A stretch of DNA of 64,000 bases from an uncultured Candidatus Pelagibacter sp. (GCA_905612435.1 CAJQRZ010000010.1:62001-126000); one strand, 5' to 3'. Positions 50,547 to 60,259 are shown, counted from the stretch's first letter. Notes: generated by a model from the letters alone, not told the origin. Program-made: numbers and translations.

Positions 50547-52769
50547 TTAATTAATTAAAGGTTTTCCAGTTGCCAAGGTATATTTAATTCTTTCTTGTGT
50601 TTTTTTGTTTTTTATTAATCTCATGAAAGAGTCTAATTCTAATTTAAATAAATAGTCTTCAGATAAAGTTTTGTCGATTGTAGTATCTCCCCCACTTAAA
50701 ACATTAGCTAACTCTTTTCCCACTTCAATCCCATGGTCAAAAATTAATTTATTATTATAAAGTTTTTCTAAAATTTTAATCATTTCATCTTTAACTATTT
50801 TTCCTGGTAGATTAAATTTTTTTTCATTTGGAGACTTAAAATCTCTATTTTCTTCTAAAATTTTCCTTGAAACTCCTAATAAACTATTTCTATTCATTAT
50901 TTTTTTATCTTTTACTTTTAGATACTTTAGAGGCTCTGCTTCAACTGGTGATGTGGCAGTTTTGGCATAGCCAATAATATCAAAAACCTTTAAAGGAGCA
51001 TAATGTGGATTTTTTTTAGCTTCTTCGGTATCTAACCATCTTGCGAGCATCTCTTTACACCCACCACCAGCTGGAATTAATCCAACTATCGTTTCAACTA
51101 GTCCAACAACAATATTTGTATGAGAAACTACAAAATTACTTTGTACCATAACCTCAAAACCGCCACCAAGCGTTAAGCCTGATGGAGCAGAAATAACTGG
51201 GTGATCAGAGTATTTAAGATGTTTACAAGTTATTTGAAAATATCTAATAAATTTTTCTATAGATTTAAAATCATTTTTATCAGCAAAATCCATTGTATAA
51301 TTTAAGTTAACTCCTGCAGAAAATTGCATACTTTCATTAATAATTATTAAAGGTTTGTCTGTAGCCTTCTTTAAAGCATCCATTGAATCATAATCAAGAG
51401 CATTTGCTTTGGTTGTAAATTCAACAATGTTATAATCTTTAAATCTATAAATTTCCGCAGAACTATTTCCATCTACACTTACAGCTGTTTTTTTAACTTT
51501 TCCTAAAGTTTCAATTTCAGTATATTTTTGTCTTTCACCATAAAATTTCTCATCTTTTGTTTTTGCCAGATTCTCTAAAAAATTATTACCTTTATAATCT
51601 TCAACTTTATTAAAAAAGTTAACTACACCAATTTCTTCGAGCATCTCAAAGGGGCCTTTGGTCCAGTTAAAACCCAATCTCATAGCTTCATCTATATCAT
51701 TAAACTCTTTGGTAATTTCCGGAACTAAAGATGATGCATATTTGATTATTTTTGAAATGACTGACCAAGCATACTTACCATATTTATCATTTCTATTAAT
51801 TAAAGATTTAAGATCAACTTTTTCAGATTTAATATTAATTTTTTTACTTGGTAAATATTCACCAGTTTCAAGGTTTAATGCTTCCATTACCTTTTTTCCA
51901 TCAGATTTATTAACTCGGTAAAAACCACCTTTTCCTTTTCGACCAGTATATCCTGTTTCTATTAATTTTTTTACTAACGGAATTTCTTTTGCAACATCAT
52001 GGAAATTATCAGTTTTTGGCAACTCTTTAATAAAACTTTTAAGGACATCGGCCATTAAGTCTATTCCGATAAGGTCATAAAGACCAAATACTCCTGTTTT
52101 AGGAATTCCCATAGGTCTACCAAATATTGCGTCAGCTTCTTCAATTGAAAGATTCTCTTTAAATGCTTCTGTCATTGCAATTTGCATTGCATAAACCCCC
52201 ACTCTATTTCCTAAAAATCCCGGTGTATCATTACAGATGATTGCACCTTTCCCTAATTCATTTTCGCAAAAATTTTTTAAAGAATTAATTTTATCTAAAT
52301 CGTTATTTTCATTTTTAACAATCTCTAGGAGGCCCATATATCTAACAGGATTAAAAAAGTGAGTTATGCAAAAGTCTTTTTTTTCATCATCTGATAGATT
52401 TTGAGATAAAACTTTGATAGGAATTGATGAAGTGTTTGATGATACTATTGCTCCATTTTTTCTTTCCTTAAATATCTTTTTATAAATATCATGCTTAACG
52501 TCTATTCTTTCAACAACAGCTTCTACCACCCAGTCAGCATCCTTAACTGTATTGAAGTCATCTGAAATATTACCAACTTTAATATTATTTATTTTTGATT
52601 TATCTAATAAAAGTGGTGGTCTTGATTTATAAATTCTATCTCTAGCTTGTTTGCTTATTTCTGTTTTTAAATCAAGTAAAGTGACTGGAATATTGGCATT
52701 ACATAAATGAGCTGCAATACCACTACCCATTGTTCCTGAACCAATAACTACTACTTTTTTAATTTCCAT
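50547..52769 (-). CDS. Bifunctional 3-hydroxyacyl-CoA dehydrogenase/enoyl-CoA hydratase (FadN-like)
   Basis: A 740-residue beta-oxidation enzyme with the dehydrogenase first and the hydratase last, the reverse of E. coli FadB. The NAD site is VVVIGSGTMGSGIAAHL at the N-terminus, followed by ITHFFNPVRYMGLLEIV and CNDTPGFLGNRVGVYAM. The crotonase part shows SAGVNLNYTMDFADK and VISAPSGLTLGGGFEVMVQSNFVV. It is divergent from a thiolase gene 128 bases away. The two would complete the last steps of fatty acid or related acyl-CoA breakdown. Confidence 0.92.
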   Translation of the reverse strand: MEIKKVVVIGSGTMGSGIAAHLCNANIPVTLLDLKTEISKQARDRIYKSRPPLLLDKSKINNIKVGNISDDFNTVKDADWVVEAVVERIDVKHDIYKKIFKERKNGAIVSSNTSSIPIKVLSQNLSDDEKKDFCITHFFNPVRYMGLLEIVKNENNDLDKINSLKNFCENELGKGAIICNDTPGFLGNRVGVYAMQIAMTEAFKENLSIEEADAIFGRPMGIPKTGVFGLYDLIGIDLMADVLKSFIKELPKTDNFHDVAKEIPLVKKLIETGYTGRKGKGGFYRVNKSDGKKVMEALNLETGEYLPSKKINIKSEKVDLKSLINRNDKYGKYAWSVISKIIKYASSLVPEITKEFNDIDEAMRLGFNWTKGPFEMLEEIGVVNFFNKVEDYKGNNFLENLAKTKDEKFYGERQKYTEIETLGKVKKTAVSVDGNSSAEIYRFKDYNIVEFTTKANALDYDSMDALKKATDKPLIIINESMQFSAGVNLNYTMDFADKNDFKSIEKFIRYFQITCKHLKYSDHPVISAPSGLTLGGGFEVMVQSNFVVSHTNIVVGLVETIVGLIPAGGGCKEMLARWLDTEEAKKNPHYAPLKVFDIIGYAKTATSPVEAEPLKYLKVKDKKIMNRNSLLGVSRKILEENRDFKSPNEKKFNLPGKIVKDEMIKILEKLYNNKLIFDHGIEVGKELANVLSGGDTTIDKTLSEDYLFKLELDSFMRLIKNKKTQERIKYTLATGKPLIN

Positions 52770-52897
52770 AAGATTTAAAATGATGATTTTTATATTAGAA
52801 TTATAATAATTAAACTAAATAGAAATGCAATTATATAGTCTTTACCATTTCTAAAATAAGAAATATGTATAAGGTGTAATTTTAAGGATTAAATTAA

Positions 52898-54022
52898 ATG
52901 TATAAAGCAGTTATAGCAGGTTATTCTAGGTCTCCGTTCACAATGGCAAAAAAAGGAGAGTTAATTGACATTAAGCCTATTAATTTATTGGCAGAAGTTA
53001 TAAAGAATCTTATTTCTAAATCTAAAGTTAATCGAAATTCTATTGAAGATATTGTTATTGGCTGCGCTTTTCAAGTTGGTGAACAATGTTTTAATATAGG
53101 AAAGTTGGTAACTTTTTTAACTGGAATGGATATCAAAACCTCAGGTATGACAGTAGATAGATGGTGCGGATCATCTATGGAAGCAATACATATTGCTGCT
53201 GGAAAAATTGCAATGGGATCAGGCAAAGCGTTTATTTGTGGAGGAGTAGAAAGCATGACACGTGTAACAGCAGGATTCGATCCTATGCCTTTTCCTTATT
53301 CAGAAACAGAAAATCCAAATGTTTATTTTTCAATGGGTATTACCGCTGAAAATGTTGCAAGAAAATATAATTTAACAAGAAAAGAACAACAAGAATTTGC
53401 AATATCCAGTCATCAAAAAGCATTTAATGCTCAGTCAAAAGGTAATTTTGACAATGAAATTACTACTATAGGTAATTGTTCTAAAGATGGAAATATAAGA
53501 CCAAAAACTAATCTAGAAATTTTAGATGGTTTAAAACTTGCGTTTGATCAAAATGGTACGATTACTGCTGCAACATCATCTCCATTAACCGATGGTGCTG
53601 CTGCTACTTTAATTTGTGAAGAACAATTTGCCAAAGATAATAATTTAAATATTTTAGCTAGAATTGTTTCTACTGCTGTTCAAGGTTGTGTGCCAGAACT
53701 AATGGGTTTAGGACCAATTGGAGCTTCTAAAAAAGCATTAAAGAGAGCCAATTTAACAATTGAAGACATTGATATCGTAGAACTCAATGAAGCATTTGCT
53801 TCACAATCTTTAGCTTGCATTAAAGATTTAGGTATTGATAAAAAAAAAGTAAATTTAGACGGAGGCGCCTTAGCTCTTGGACACCCTCTTGGAGCAACAG
53901 GTGCTAGAATTACTGGTAAAGCAGCTGAATTGTTAAGAAGAGAAAATAAAAAATATGCTCTAGCAACTCAATGTATTGGTTTAGGAATGGGTATTGCTAC
54001 AGTTATTGAGTCAGTAAATTAA
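52898..54022 (+). CDS. Acetyl-CoA acyltransferase (thiolase)
   Basis: A 374-residue thiolase, slightly shorter than the usual 390. The acylated cysteine is Cys90 in TVDRWCGSSMEAIHIAAG. NEAFASQSLACIKDLG, GGALALGHPLGATGARI and CIGLGMGIATVIE near the C-terminus give the other active-site residues. Here the final motif has L instead of the common G after C-x-G. Pairing with the FadN-like gene suggests a degradative 3-ketoacyl-CoA thiolase (FadA-like), though an acetoacetyl-CoA thiolase cannot be excluded. Confidence 0.93.
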   Translation: MYKAVIAGYSRSPFTMAKKGELIDIKPINLLAEVIKNLISKSKVNRNSIEDIVIGCAFQVGEQCFNIGKLVTFLTGMDIKTSGMTVDRWCGSSMEAIHIAAGKIAMGSGKAFICGGVESMTRVTAGFDPMPFPYSETENPNVYFSMGITAENVARKYNLTRKEQQEFAISSHQKAFNAQSKGNFDNEITTIGNCSKDGNIRPKTNLEILDGLKLAFDQNGTITAATSSPLTDGAAATLICEEQFAKDNNLNILARIVSTAVQGCVPELMGLGPIGASKKALKRANLTIEDIDIVELNEAFASQSLACIKDLGIDKKKVNLDGGALALGHPLGATGARITGKAAELLRRENKKYALATQCIGLGMGIATVIESVN

Positions 54023-54026
54023 TTAA

Positions 54027-54881
54027 TTAATTGTTAATACCTCTTAGTCTTTCAGATCTTCTTCTTAAAAGTTCTGCGGTAACCAAAATTAAAGTGGACA
54101 TTATAATTAAACATGTTGCTACTGCCATTATTGTTGGACTTAACTGTTCTCTTAATCCAACCCACATTTGAATAGGTATAGTTGTGTTGTCAAGTCCTGC
54201 TAAAAATAACACAACAACAACTTCATCAAATGATGTTACAAAAGCAAATAATGCACCAGATATTACACCTGGTAAAATTAATGGTAATGTTATTTTCATA
54301 AAAGTATTTACAGGATTACTACCTAAGCTTGCGGCTGCTCTTGTAACACTGTGATCAAATCCAGTTAATGTTGCTGTAACCGTAATTACAACAAAAGGTG
54401 TTCCTAAAACGATGTGTGCTAAGATAATACCAGTGTGTGTTGCTGATAATCCTACTTTTGCCATAAAAAAAAATATTGCTGTTCCTGAAATAATCAATGG
54501 AACAATCATTGGTGAAATTAATAAAGCCATGACTGCTGCTTTGTAGGGCATATGTCTACTACTTAAGCCTAATGCAGCAACTGTTCCAAGTATAGTTGAT
54601 CCAATTGTTGCAAAGAAAGCAATAATGATACTGTTTTTAGCTGCTAATCCCCAAGGATTTTTAGTTCCCCAAATCATATCCTTATACCATCTTAATGAAA
54701 AACCTTCTGGATCTAATGCTAACATTTTTGCTGAAAAGTGAATGTATTGTTCGGCATTAAAAGAAAGTGGCAAAATTACAAATAATGGTGCTATTAAAAA
54801 GAAAAACACTAAACCGCAAATAGTTAAATAGGTGTAATGCCATATTCTATAATTTAAAGATGTGTATTTTGGTAATGACAT
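54027..54881 (-). CDS. potC: Polyamine-type ABC transporter permease PotC
   Basis: Inner-membrane permease of 284 residues with six hydrophobic helices. The coupling loop is TRAAASLGSNPVNTFMKITLP, the PotC/PotI form of the EAA motif. The N-terminal helix LTICGLVFFFLIAPLFVILPLSF is followed by a periplasmic loop that includes RWYKDMIWG, usual in this family. It starts four bases after potB. Substrate would be a polyamine or a related amine; related SAR11 systems are thought to have broad specificity. Confidence 0.94.
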   Translation of the reverse strand: MSLPKYTSLNYRIWHYTYLTICGLVFFFLIAPLFVILPLSFNAEQYIHFSAKMLALDPEGFSLRWYKDMIWGTKNPWGLAAKNSIIIAFFATIGSTILGTVAALGLSSRHMPYKAAVMALLISPMIVPLIISGTAIFFFMAKVGLSATHTGIILAHIVLGTPFVVITVTATLTGFDHSVTRAAASLGSNPVNTFMKITLPLILPGVISGALFAFVTSFDEVVVVLFLAGLDNTTIPIQMWVGLREQLSPTIMAVATCLIIMSTLILVTAELLRRRSERLRGINN

Positions 54882-54885
54882 AATT

Positions 54886-56133
54886 TTATCCTAATTTAAT
54901 ATTATCTATTCCTACTAGTTTATTATAAATCCAGTAAATAGTTAAAACACCAACCAACAACATCGCACCTAGTGCTGATGCAAAAGCCCAATCTAGAGAG
55001 CTCTTCATATGATACGCAATTGTATTGCTTATTAACGATCCGCTAGCACCTCCTACTAAAGCTGGTGTAATATAATAACCAATCGATAGAATAAAAACTA
55101 ACAAACATCCGGCGCCAATACCTGGCACAGTTAATGGGAAATAAATTTTGTAAAATGATATTAGAGGTGTGCCACCTAATGATTTTCCTGCTCTCATTAA
55201 ACTTGGTGATATAGTTTTCATCACACTGTAAAGAGGTAACACCATAAAAGGTAATAAGATTTGTGTCATTGCAACAAAAGTCCCAATTACATTGTACATC
55301 AGTTCCGGCCTATTATCATTTGCAGCAAAACCAAGCAATACAATTAAATCATTAATTGGTCCTTGTTGTTGAAGCAAAACCATCCAGCTTGAAGTTCTTA
55401 CAAGTAGTGAAGTCCAAAAAGGCAACAACACACAAATCATTAATAAATTACTATACTTCATAGGTAAAGTGGCCAATAAATGTGCAATCGGATATGCGAG
55501 AACAAAACAAAATATAGTCACCCAGAAAGCCACATTAATTGTTCTCATCCATAAAATTTTGTGAATTCTTCTATCTTCTGGAACTTGAACTATTTCTCTC
55601 TCTTGATTAAATTTTAGATCAACTCCTTTTAAATATTTTGCATAAGACCATGCGGGGGCTGTATTTTTTAGAGCACCCATAAACTCCATTTGTCCCCATC
55701 TTTTATGAACTTCAATAAATTGTTCTTTATAGTTTCCCTGTTCAAACTTATTAAGTTTTCTAACTGTTTTTTTAATTAAGCTACTAAAACCAGATTTTTC
55801 ATAATTTAATCTTGCTATAATTTGTCCATAAGTTTTATTCTCTTTTAAATATGACAAATCTTCATATAGTGCTGCATAAACTGGTTCTTTTGGTAAGTCC
55901 TTAGCATCCCATTTTTCCATTGCTGTAAAAGTTTTTGGAAGCATTCCTGAAATTTTTCGATCATCAATACTTCTAAACAACATTTCACCAATTGGAAAAA
56001 CATAAATGATTAAAATAAATAAAAATAATGGAGCAACAAGAAGTACTGCTCTTATTTTGTTTCTTCTTTCAGCTTTTTTTAAACTAACTTCTAAAGGTAT
56101 TCCGTCTGAAGATAATATTTGTTCTGTACTCAT
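54886..56133 (-). CDS. potB: Polyamine-type ABC transporter permease PotB, with large periplasmic insert
   Basis: Permease of 415 residues, well above the 275-320 usual for PotB. The extra length is a charged segment between the first helix (residues about 29-50) and the second (about 205-225), predicted periplasmic. The coupling loop is RAGKSLGGTPLISFYKIYFPL. The start codon lies only eight bases after the stem of a strong terminator hairpin, and no ribosome site can fit between, so translation may depend on an unusual mechanism or a low rate. Together with PotC it forms the channel. Confidence 0.92.
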   Translation of the reverse strand: MSTEQILSSDGIPLEVSLKKAERRNKIRAVLLVAPLFLFILIIYVFPIGEMLFRSIDDRKISGMLPKTFTAMEKWDAKDLPKEPVYAALYEDLSYLKENKTYGQIIARLNYEKSGFSSLIKKTVRKLNKFEQGNYKEQFIEVHKRWGQMEFMGALKNTAPAWSYAKYLKGVDLKFNQEREIVQVPEDRRIHKILWMRTINVAFWVTIFCFVLAYPIAHLLATLPMKYSNLLMICVLLPFWTSLLVRTSSWMVLLQQQGPINDLIVLLGFAANDNRPELMYNVIGTFVAMTQILLPFMVLPLYSVMKTISPSLMRAGKSLGGTPLISFYKIYFPLTVPGIGAGCLLVFILSIGYYITPALVGGASGSLISNTIAYHMKSSLDWAFASALGAMLLVGVLTIYWIYNKLVGIDNIKLG

Positions 56134-56167
56134 AATAAAAAAGGGCGGTTATAAAATAACCGCCCTT
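56134..56167 (-). terminator. Strong hairpin terminator between potD and potB
   Basis: On the minus strand AAGGGCGGTTAT and ATAACCGCCCTT (56167-56156 and 56152-56141) form a perfect twelve-pair stem with a three-base loop, followed by TTTTTTATT directly before the potB ATG. It sits after potD, so it should end most transcripts there and allow limited read-through into the two permease genes. Confidence 0.9.
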
Positions 56168-56201
56168 ATAATATAATAAAAACTTAATCTATAAAACTAA
56201 A

Positions 56202-57326
56202 TTATAGACCAGCCTTCATAGCTTCCCATTTTTCACCAATTTCATCTTGGTTATCAGCCCAAAAATTTGGGTTCATAAGCATGTATTTTTTAGTGTTAGC
56301 AGGTGCTGTTGGCATATGTGGTACCATATTAGTCGTACCATCTTTAAACCAAGGTTCTCCAGCTTCCATAACAGCTATTGAAGATTTTCTCCAAGGAGCG
56401 TAAGCAATATACTTAGCACTTCCTGCTAGACCTTCAGTACTTGTCATTTCTCTAAGCACTTTCAAAGCGCTACCATCAGCATCTCCTGGTCCACCTTTAA
56501 CCATAGCGAAATACTCATAGTCAAGAATTTGTGAATCCCAAACTTGTACTATTGGAGTACCTTCTATTTGCGCGTTAAAGAATCTACCATTCCAACCAGT
56601 AGCCATAACAACTTCGCCATTAGCTAATAATTCTGGTGGCTGAGCTCCTGCATTCCAAAATACACATCCGCCTTTTGGATCAGTACAAAGTTTCTTAATC
56701 GCAGCAATAGCTTTGTCTACTCCTCCTTCTTTTTCAAGAGCATCCCAAACTTTACCGTTACCTTTACCTGGATTAACTTTTAATGCACCAACTGTAGCAA
56801 GTTCTATACTAGACATTGCACCTTTATATATTGCTCTTTTACCAGGAAACTTTTTAGTATTAAAAAAGTCTTTGGCAGTTTTAGGTTTTTTCTTCCCTAT
56901 AGTGTCATTGTTGTAAGCAAAGTTCCATGAATACAGAATGTTTCCAACTGCACATTTAGAAGGCATGCTAGTAAAAAAGTCATCAGAAGCTTTTGTTCCA
57001 TCTGGAGCAGGAGCAAAGTCTTTGTCAAAATCGAATTCAACAAAAATTCCTTCGTCGCAACCAATGATAGTGTCTTTTGCATACACATCAATGATATCCC
57101 ACGTAATTGCACCAGCTTCTTTTTGTGCTTTAATCTCTGATAATCCACCTGTGTAGTCTACCCAATTAACAGGTATTCCCAATTTCTTAGCAGTAGGATC
57201 ACCGTACCCTAATTTTTGACTTTCAGTATAAGCACCACCCCAAGACGCAACAGTAACTGCGAATGCTGAAGTTGTGATAGAAAGTACAAAAGAAAGAGCT
57301 AGTAATAATTTACTTAATTTTCTCAT
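56202..57326 (-). CDS. potD: Polyamine-type ABC transporter substrate-binding protein PotD
   Basis: Periplasmic binding protein of 374 residues with a signal peptide ending TTSAFA (about residue 23). The mature start TVASWGGAYTESQK, IDVYAKDTIIGCDEGIFVEFD, YSWNFAYNND and ATGWNGRFFNAQIEG belong to the PotD/PotF type of bacterial binding protein. Three cysteines occur in places not typical for E. coli PotD. It has a strong ribosome site (CGGAGGA), a consensus-like promoter in the 111-base gap after potA and its own terminator, suggesting high expression. Polyamines are the family default, but other amines such as taurine-like or methylated compounds are possible. Confidence 0.93.
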   Translation of the reverse strand: MRKLSKLLLALSFVLSITTSAFAVTVASWGGAYTESQKLGYGDPTAKKLGIPVNWVDYTGGLSEIKAQKEAGAITWDIIDVYAKDTIIGCDEGIFVEFDFDKDFAPAPDGTKASDDFFTSMPSKCAVGNILYSWNFAYNNDTIGKKKPKTAKDFFNTKKFPGKRAIYKGAMSSIELATVGALKVNPGKGNGKVWDALEKEGGVDKAIAAIKKLCTDPKGGCVFWNAGAQPPELLANGEVVMATGWNGRFFNAQIEGTPIVQVWDSQILDYEYFAMVKGGPGDADGSALKVLREMTSTEGLAGSAKYIAYAPWRKSSIAVMEAGEPWFKDGTTNMVPHMPTAPANTKKYMLMNPNFWADNQDEIGEKWEAMKAGL

Positions 57327-57360
57327 TTATCCTCCGTTAACGTTATTTTTTAAAAAAAGA

Positions 57361-57389
57361 AGTAAAACAATATCGCTCAGATGTGTCAA
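57361..57389 (-). promoter_or_regulatory. Sigma-70-type promoter of potD
   Basis: On the minus strand a perfect -35 box TTGACA (57389-57384) is followed after 17 bases by TTTACT (57366-57361), four of six matches to the -10. The start of transcription would fall about 28 bases before the potD ATG, and the GGAGG site lies inside this leader. The promoter is downstream of potA, so potD can be transcribed alone. Confidence 0.7.
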
Positions 57390-57437
57390 CAGCTGATTCA
57401 ACCATATTTTCTTTTATTTATGTGATTTTTTAATGCG

Positions 57438-58526
57438 CTATTTTGGATCTAAAGCTCTACTGTCTTTACTATTCCAACCAACATTAATATCATTTCCTAA
57501 TTTAATGTCTAGGTTAGACGTACTATTTGGAATTTTTAAAATAAATTGATCATTACCCAATAGATTAATTCTAACTCTTGTATGATCGCCATGATAAATA
57601 ACTTCTTCGATTTTTCCTTTATGATTATTGTCCATTTTATCTTTTGGATTAATCAAAGCTCTTTCTGGTCTCAAAGATACAGTAGTTTTTTCTCCCTTGG
57701 CCTTAACTGAAATTGGATTTGCCAAAATTTCAGTACCATTATTTAATTTAACTTTGCAAGTATCGCCTGAGATATCACTAACTATTCCATCAAATATATT
57801 ATTTTCTCCAATAAATCCTGCTACAAACGAATTAACAGGTCTTTCATATAGTTCGTCTGGGCTCGAAAGTTGTTGAACTTTTCCATCATTAAAAACTGCA
57901 ATACGATTTGACATCGTTAAAGCTTCAGTTTGATCATGAGTTACATATACAACTGTTACACCTATGCTTTCATGAATATGTTTAATCTCGTACTGCATGC
58001 TTTCTCTTAAATTTTTATCTAATGCTCCTAATGGTTCATCCATAAGAACAACTTGAGGATCAAATACTAATGATCTTGCAACTGCTACCCTTTGTTGTTG
58101 ACCTCCAGATAATTGCATTGGCATTCTTGCTTCAAAACCTTGAAGTGCTACCATTGATAAAGCTTTATCAATTTTTTTATCAGCTTCATCTTTTGGAATT
58201 TTTCTTACTCTCAATGGAAATGCTAAATTTTCATATACAGTCATATGAGGGAATAAAGCATAATTTTGAAAAACCATTCCAATTCCTCTTTTATGAGGTG
58301 GAATATTTGAAATTGCATTACCGTCTAAATAAATTTCTCCATGAGTTGGAGTTTCAAAACCTGCCAACATCATTAAACAAGTTGTCTTACCAGAACCAGA
58401 GGGTCCTAACATTGTTACAAATTCACCTTCAGCAATATCAAGTTTTAGACCTTTAACGACTAAGATTTTTCCATCATAGCTCTTGTCTACATTATCAAAT
58501 TTTACGAATTCACTGTTTTTTGACAT
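57438..58526 (-). CDS. potA: Polyamine-type ABC transporter ATP-binding protein PotA
   Basis: ATPase of 362 residues. Walker A is LGPSGSGKTTCLM (about residue 40-52), the signature LSGGQQQRVAVARSL and Walker B VVLMDEPLGALDKNLR; the switch histidine lies in VTHDQTEAL. From about residue 245 comes the TOBE-type regulatory domain (VSLRPERALINPKDK). It lies 44 bases after the 2OG oxygenase gene on the same strand and 111 bases before potD. It may therefore be transcribed with the upstream catabolic genes. Confidence 0.95.
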   Translation of the reverse strand: MSKNSEFVKFDNVDKSYDGKILVVKGLKLDIAEGEFVTMLGPSGSGKTTCLMMLAGFETPTHGEIYLDGNAISNIPPHKRGIGMVFQNYALFPHMTVYENLAFPLRVRKIPKDEADKKIDKALSMVALQGFEARMPMQLSGGQQQRVAVARSLVFDPQVVLMDEPLGALDKNLRESMQYEIKHIHESIGVTVVYVTHDQTEALTMSNRIAVFNDGKVQQLSSPDELYERPVNSFVAGFIGENNIFDGIVSDISGDTCKVKLNNGTEILANPISVKAKGEKTTVSLRPERALINPKDKMDNNHKGKIEEVIYHGDHTRVRINLLGNDQFILKIPNSTSNLDIKLGNDINVGWNSKDSRALDPK

Positions 58527-58570
58527 CGAGGATTTAAAACATTAGTTGTGTTATTTTTCAAGAACTTTTA

Positions 58571-59101
58571 TTATATAGTGTTTATATTGATTATATACCT
58601 TGCAGATGCGTCTGTTTGAACAACGCTACAATGTTTTTTTTGCCCATTAAATATAACTAATTGATTTTCTACAGAATGAACCTTTTTCTCATTTTCAAAC
58701 ATAGTACAACCATTATTGGTGTTTAAATAATATATACAAACTGTATGGGGAAAGTCATAATCAACATGAAAAGGGTCTGGTTTCTGGACATCTCTTCTTG
58801 GATACAATGAAGACCTAATTCTTAAAATATTTTGATACTTTATTTTTTCTTTAATTTTATTCATTAATTTTGACATTAATGAAAAATTTGGGCTTTCTGG
58901 AAATCTATCAATAAATGTTTTGGGATGACAATCTTTAAAACTATGAATAAAATATCCATCTCTATCTTGATCCCTGCCATCTTTATGAGCAATAAAATTT
59001 ACATATCTCCACTGACACCTTGGAGACATAATAAAATTTTTTACTTCCAGAAAGTCTTCAGAATCTAAGAAATTATCAATTATTTCAAGATTATTTGACA
59101 T
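58571..59101 (-). CDS. 2-oxoglutarate/Fe(II)-dependent oxygenase, prolyl-hydroxylase-like
   Basis: A 176-residue protein from the ATG at 59101; an open frame extends to 59140 but would overlap the preceding gene by 50 bases. The iron ligands are suggested by PDPFHVDYDFPH (H-x-D) and the distal histidine in NGQKKHCSVVQTD. The arginine of DASARYIININ would bind 2-oxoglutarate. This order fits the P4H-like double-stranded beta-helix oxygenases. Its ATG overlaps the M24 gene end by 11 bases. The substrate is unknown, but the position between an ectoine-hydrolase-like gene and an importer suggests a small imported amine or amide. Confidence 0.82.
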   Translation of the reverse strand: MSNNLEIIDNFLDSEDFLEVKNFIMSPRCQWRYVNFIAHKDGRDQDRDGYFIHSFKDCHPKTFIDRFPESPNFSLMSKLMNKIKEKIKYQNILRIRSSLYPRRDVQKPDPFHVDYDFPHTVCIYYLNTNNGCTMFENEKKVHSVENQLVIFNGQKKHCSVVQTDASARYIININTI

Positions 59102-60257
59102 ATATATCTTTTGACATATTGCAGAATAACTCACTTCCATTTTCTGTAACTCTCACAGATTCTGATGCTTCCACTCCCCAGTCACCAAATTGCATGACTG
59201 CGATCATATGAAATGTAACATTTGGATGTAGAGTAGTTTTGTCTCCTTTTGATATATTTAAAGTATGCTCTCCCCAATCTGGAGGATAGCCAATTCCTAT
59301 TGAGTATCCAGTTCTAGACTCTTTTTTAATATTATATTTATCCAAAACTTTCCAAAACTTTTGTGCTACATCATCAGCTGTATTGCCGGGTTTTATTGCA
59401 GATATTCCGGCCTCTAAAGCTTCAATTGTTGCCTTCATAGCGTCTATTTTTTTTTGTTCTGCTTTACCCAGCTGAACTGTTCTCGCCATTGGCACATGAT
59501 ATCTTTTATGAACACCCGCTAACTCAATAATGGTTGCCTCTCCTGTAACAAACTTATCTTGTGTATGTGTTAAATGGGAAGCTGAAGTACCTTTACCAGT
59601 TGGTAGCAAGGTTGCAATACTGGCATAATCCCCACCATACTCTGGAGTGCCACTAAATAATGTTTTTTGAATATTTGCTACAGCATCACATTGTCTTATG
59701 CCTGGATTGATAGAATCAAATGCTGTATTCATTGCTTTTTCAGAAATCAAAGCAGCCGATTTCATTAAATTTATTTCTGCATCTGATTTAATAACTCTTG
59801 CCCAATTTACTAATCGTTCGCAGTCTTTGAGTTTAGCGTTCGGTAAGCCTTGTTTAATTTTTTCGTAACAATATGCTGTAAAATAATGACTATCCATCTC
59901 AAGGCCAATATTTAATCTATCCCATTTTTTTTCTTTAAATAATTCAACTAAACGATCATAAGGATGAAGAGGCCATGCATGAATATACTTTTCTTCATAA
60001 ACAATAATATTTTCATTTTTTAAATAAGTTTTTATATAAGCACCTCCTGCATCTTGAGCTCTTACAAAACAAATTGGTTCATCAGCATTAACATGAACTA
60101 TAACGCATTGTGCATAATAAAATGACCAAGCATCATAACCAGTTAAATAATTCATATTAGAAGTATCTTGAGAAATAAGTAGCTCGATGCCTTTTTTTTG
60201 CATAGAGTTTTGTACTTTTTTTAATCTTTTTTTGTATTCTTTTTTTGTAAATAACAT
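59091..60257 (-). CDS. doeA: Ectoine hydrolase-like M24 enzyme (DoeA/EutD)
   Basis: A 388-residue member of the creatinase/M24 amidohydrolase-peptidase family. The N-terminal domain has MNYLTGYDAWSFYYAQ and GLEMDSHYFTAY. The catalytic domain shows GGDYASIATLLPTG, ATIIELAGVHKRYHVPMART, YSIGIGYPPDWGEHTLN and FGDWGVEASESV. These phrases agree with ectoine hydrolase as I remember it and are unlike creatinase or Xaa-Pro aminopeptidase. DoeA opens the ectoine ring to N-alpha-acetyl-diaminobutyrate. The later ectoine enzymes (DoeB/EutE deacetylase, DoeD aminotransferase) are not in the window. It starts two bases after the EutA-like gene. Confidence 0.82.
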   Translation of the reverse strand: MLFTKKEYKKRLKKVQNSMQKKGIELLISQDTSNMNYLTGYDAWSFYYAQCVIVHVNADEPICFVRAQDAGGAYIKTYLKNENIIVYEEKYIHAWPLHPYDRLVELFKEKKWDRLNIGLEMDSHYFTAYCYEKIKQGLPNAKLKDCERLVNWARVIKSDAEINLMKSAALISEKAMNTAFDSINPGIRQCDAVANIQKTLFSGTPEYGGDYASIATLLPTGKGTSASHLTHTQDKFVTGEATIIELAGVHKRYHVPMARTVQLGKAEQKKIDAMKATIEALEAGISAIKPGNTADDVAQKFWKVLDKYNIKKESRTGYSIGIGYPPDWGEHTLNISKGDKTTLHPNVTFHMIAVMQFGDWGVEASESVRVTENGSELFCNMSKDIYVK

Positions 60258-60259
60258 AA

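Noticed and set aside
59091-60257. Creatinase or Xaa-Pro dipeptidase for the M24 protein
   Set aside because: Motifs such as YPPDWGEHT and LLPTG fit ectoine hydrolase, and the adjacent EutA-like gene supports it. Creatinase sequence differs in the same places.
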